In this document: positions 61,944 through 64,000 of the stretch, one piece after another
Layout: every line of letters starts with the position of its first letter
Position numbering within the stretch: position 1 is the stretch's first letter
From: Micavibrio sp. UBA6212
GTDB taxonomy: Bacteria; Pseudomonadota; Alphaproteobacteria; Micavibrionales; Micavibrionaceae
Direction: 5' to 3'
NCBI GenBank assembly: GCA_002421905.1
Contig: DISK01000003.1
Location: 70,851-134,850, forward strand
Length of the DNA: 64,000 nt
Position numbers and translations under genes: made by a program
The notes under the pieces: generated by a model
The model's input: only the letters and a program-made list of their open reading frames with translations
Told to the model about the DNA's origin: nothing
Database searches by the model: none

Positions 61944-62234
61944 ATGCTTGTTATCGTTACCTATGATGTATCTACACTGACAAAGGCGGGTCGTAAACGT
62001 CTGCGGCATGTGGCAAAAATTTGTGAGGCAGTCGGGCAGCGCGTTCAACAATCGGTGTTTGAATGTCGTGTGAATTCCATGCAATATGAAGAATTAGAAC
62101 GCAACCTGTTACAAGAGATCAATCAGGAAGAAGATAATCTGAGATTTTATCGTCTCACTGAGCCTGTTGATCTTCATGTAAAGGAATATGGTTATTTCAA
62201 AGCGATAGACTTTGAAAAACCACTGATTCTCTGA
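61944..62234 (+). CDS. cas2: CRISPR-associated endoribonuclease-fold protein Cas2
   Basis: A 96-aa Cas2, the ferredoxin-fold partner of Cas1. The N-terminus LVIVTYDVST has the conserved Asp, and QRVQQSVFECRVNSMQYEELE is the family core. Last gene of the operon. The array leader begins directly after its stop. Confidence 0.97.
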   Translation: MLVIVTYDVSTLTKAGRKRLRHVAKICEAVGQRVQQSVFECRVNSMQYEELERNLLQEINQEEDNLRFYRLTEPVDLHVKEYGYFKAIDFEKPLIL

Positions 62235-62432
62235 TAATCTTCCCACATGTCTCTGAATCGCAGACCTAAAGTAGGCTCTGATTTTGGGGATGTCTGCGCC
62301 TGCTATATCCTATTGAAAAATAATGATTATAAATGACGTAGCTCTAAATAAAGCTAAAAAGGATTAAACTTTGAATACGTTTGCGCTTTATGTACGAAGA
62401 ATTCATATTTTTCAAACCATTGAGAGCAAGCT
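62235..62432 (+). promoter_or_regulatory. CRISPR leader
   Basis: 198 bp, AT-rich towards the array, between the cas2 stop and the first repeat; no gene. A 6-bp inverted repeat GCAGAC/GTCTGC (62260-62265, 62292-62297) lies in its first third. The array promoter and Cas1 integration signals should be here, but I see no clear -35/-10 pair. Leader side is fixed by gene order and by repeat orientation (GAAAC end distal). Confidence 0.7.
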
Positions 62433-64000
62433 TATCTGCCATCCTTCGGGATGGCAGTGGATTGAAACTTTCTTCCATCCGGATCATTGACCATTTCATA
62501 ATTATCTGCCATCCTTCGGGATGGCAGTGGATTGAAACAACGAACTGCCCCAGCGTCATCGGTGTGGCGCTGTATCTGCCATCCTTCGGGATGGCAGTGG
62601 ATTGAAACAACTACAGAACCGGCTGCCACGTTCGAACCGGCATATCTGCCATCCTTCGGGATGGCAGTGGATTGAAACATGTCAAGATTGTGACTGAAAT
62701 CGGCGGCAGTTGTATCTGCCATCCTTCGGGATGGCAGTGGATTGAAACTCTTTTGCTTTGGCTACAACCACGGTGATGAAATTATCTGCCATCCTTCGGG
62801 ATGGCAGTGGATTGAAACTTGAAACAAGAGGTCTCTTTTGAACTCTTGTCTTTATCTGCCATCCTTCGGGATGGCAGTGGATTGAAACTATAAATTCGCG
62901 TCATAGCCGCATTGACTTTGATCCGCTATCTGCCATCCTTCGGGATGGCAGTGGATTGAAACATCATGCAGATTTAACACTGACAGACGAAATGGGTATC
63001 TGCCATCCTTCGGGATGGCAGTGGATTGAAACAACAAAACGGTCTGCCAACGCCGTATTGCGTTTTATCTGCCATCCTTCGGGATGGCAGTGGATTGAAA
63101 CTGCCGTTTCCAAATCAGGAACACCCAACTTGCGTATCTGCCATCCTTCGGGATGGCAGTGGATTGAAACATGCTGTCCAGTGGGTAGGCATTAATGGTG
63201 TTGTTATCTGCCATCCTTCGGGATGGCAGTGGATTGAAACTCCCGCCCTTGTTAATCAGGTGCTGAAGAAAACCTATCTGCCATCCTTCGGGATGGCAGT
63301 GGATTGAAACCTACAGTGCCGCAAAAACCAAACGGGAAATTATAAATATCTGCCATCCTTCGGGATGGCAGTGGATTGAAACACCTGTGAATCGGATTAC
63401 ATTTTTGAAGTCTGCTATCTGCCATCCTTCGGGATGGCAGTGGATTGAAACTTGTAATATCAACATACATTCCAGATTTTCCGCTATCTGCCATCCTTCG
63501 GGATGGCAGTGGATTGAAACCGATAAACAGATACTACCTAAATAGGATGTGGAGTTATCTGCCATCCTTCGGGATGGCAGTGGATTGAAACCCTGATAGA
63601 CGCCACAGTCACATACTCTAAGTCGTATCTGCCATCCTTCGGGATGGCAGTGGATTGAAACATTTATGATTGCAGATGATAAAAATATTATACGCTATCT
63701 GCCATCCTTCGGGATGGCAGTGGATTGAAACAATCTGCCGGAGCGGTACTAATGAAGTGTGCTTTTATCTGCCATCCTTCGGGATGGCAGTGGATTGAAA
63801 CCAGATATCCCACAATAAAAATAAATCATCCCGCACCTATCTGCCATCCTTCGGGATGGCAGTGGATTGAAACAATGATCAGCACGCCGCGCTTGGACTT
63901 GATAGTGTATCTGCCATCCTTCGGGATGGCAGTGGATTGAAACCGATTATTCCTGTTAAGGTAGTTACAACACTGTTTATCTGCCATCCTTCGGGATGGC
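62433..64000 (+). CRISPR. Type I-C CRISPR array (runs past window end)
   Basis: 22 complete 36-bp repeats at 62433-63943 and a 23rd cut off at 64000, with 22 spacers. All repeats look identical. Each starts TATCTGCC, contains a perfect 9-bp stem CTGCCATCC/GGATGGCAG closed by a TTCG tetraloop, and ends TGGATTGAAAC, the 11-nt handle of I-C crRNAs. Spacer lengths are mostly 34 (range 33-36), with one of 38 (62889-62926). The array lies downstream of cas2 in the same direction as the cas genes, so spacers near 62469 are the newest. Uniform repeats suggest an active array. Spacer sources cannot be named without a search. Confidence 0.99.

Noticed and set aside
54423..62234. Classification as another subtype such as I-B
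   Set aside because: Csd1/Csd2-type cas8c and cas7c with Cas5c as processing enzyme and no cas6 fit I-C only.
62344..63940. Open frames on both strands through the CRISPR array (repeated SAILRDGSGLK, FNPLPSRRMAD, CHPSGWQWIET peptides)
   Set aside because: They are translations of the 36-bp repeats, which lack stops in some frames; no ribosome sites, and the sequence is a CRISPR array.

Overview
The window looks like a chromosomal segment of a free-living alphaproteobacterium. The evidence is a petABC cytochrome bc1 operon, a TrcR-type (DUF1013) regulator, DUF1192 and DUF465 proteins, a cheA-cheW-cheY-cheB-cheR cluster, and 3-hydroxybutyrate dehydrogenase. The species cannot be named from the sequence alone.

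Layout. 1-13.3 kb: one tightly overlapping, visibly AT-rich operon for a surface glycan or nonulosonate-like sugar. It holds a Gfo/Idh/MocA dehydrogenase, PseG/SpsG-like protein, LeuA/homocitrate-synthase-like enzyme, NeuB-family synthase, two ATP-grasp ligases, SpsF-like nucleotidyltransferase, methyltransferase, phosphoesterase, class III aminotransferase, PIG-L deacetylase, an unrecognised 523-aa protein and a GT4 glycosyltransferase. A convergent asparagine synthetase closes it. 15.4-24.6 kb (minus strand): purH, the chemotaxis operon, a soluble histidine kinase and a NarL-type regulator. 24.7-52.3 kb: housekeeping genes (slt, dapA, smpB, a CCA-adding-type enzyme, hemF, trmL, petABC, Na/Pi symporter, trcR, bdh, comF, grxC, nitrilase, kup, gluQ, lpxR-like, HNH, dsbB), plus small genes and a methyltransferase with a large unclassified C-terminal region.

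52.5-64 kb: a probable genomic island. A 5' half of a tRNA-Leu(CAA) gene breaks off at its anticodon arm. A tyrosine recombinase and a complete, different tRNA-Leu(CAA) follow. After them comes a complete type I-C CRISPR-Cas locus (cas3-cas5c-cas8c-cas7c-cas4-cas1-cas2), then a leader and an array of 22 full 36-bp repeats plus one cut by the window end.

The most interesting signal lies between cas7c and cas4, in a gap of 256 bp where I-C genes are usually packed tightly. It contains a degenerate CRISPR repeat keeping exactly the 3' 15 nt (the crRNA 5' handle plus four stem bases). A pseudo-spacer follows, and then a strong hairpin where the next repeat hairpin would fall. The first 11 nt of the pseudo-spacer perfectly match a site 164 bp upstream on the opposite strand, just after the cas7c stop, inside a candidate promoter. 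Pairing continues to position 21 with mismatches only at 12, 18 and 20; 12 and 18 are positions a type I Cascade guide does not read. This is the architecture of a crRNA-like regulator: either a CreTA-type RNA toxin-antitoxin guard or a guide that autorepresses the adaptation genes cas4-cas1-cas2. Its existence as an RNA is inferred; the sequence relationships are seen directly.
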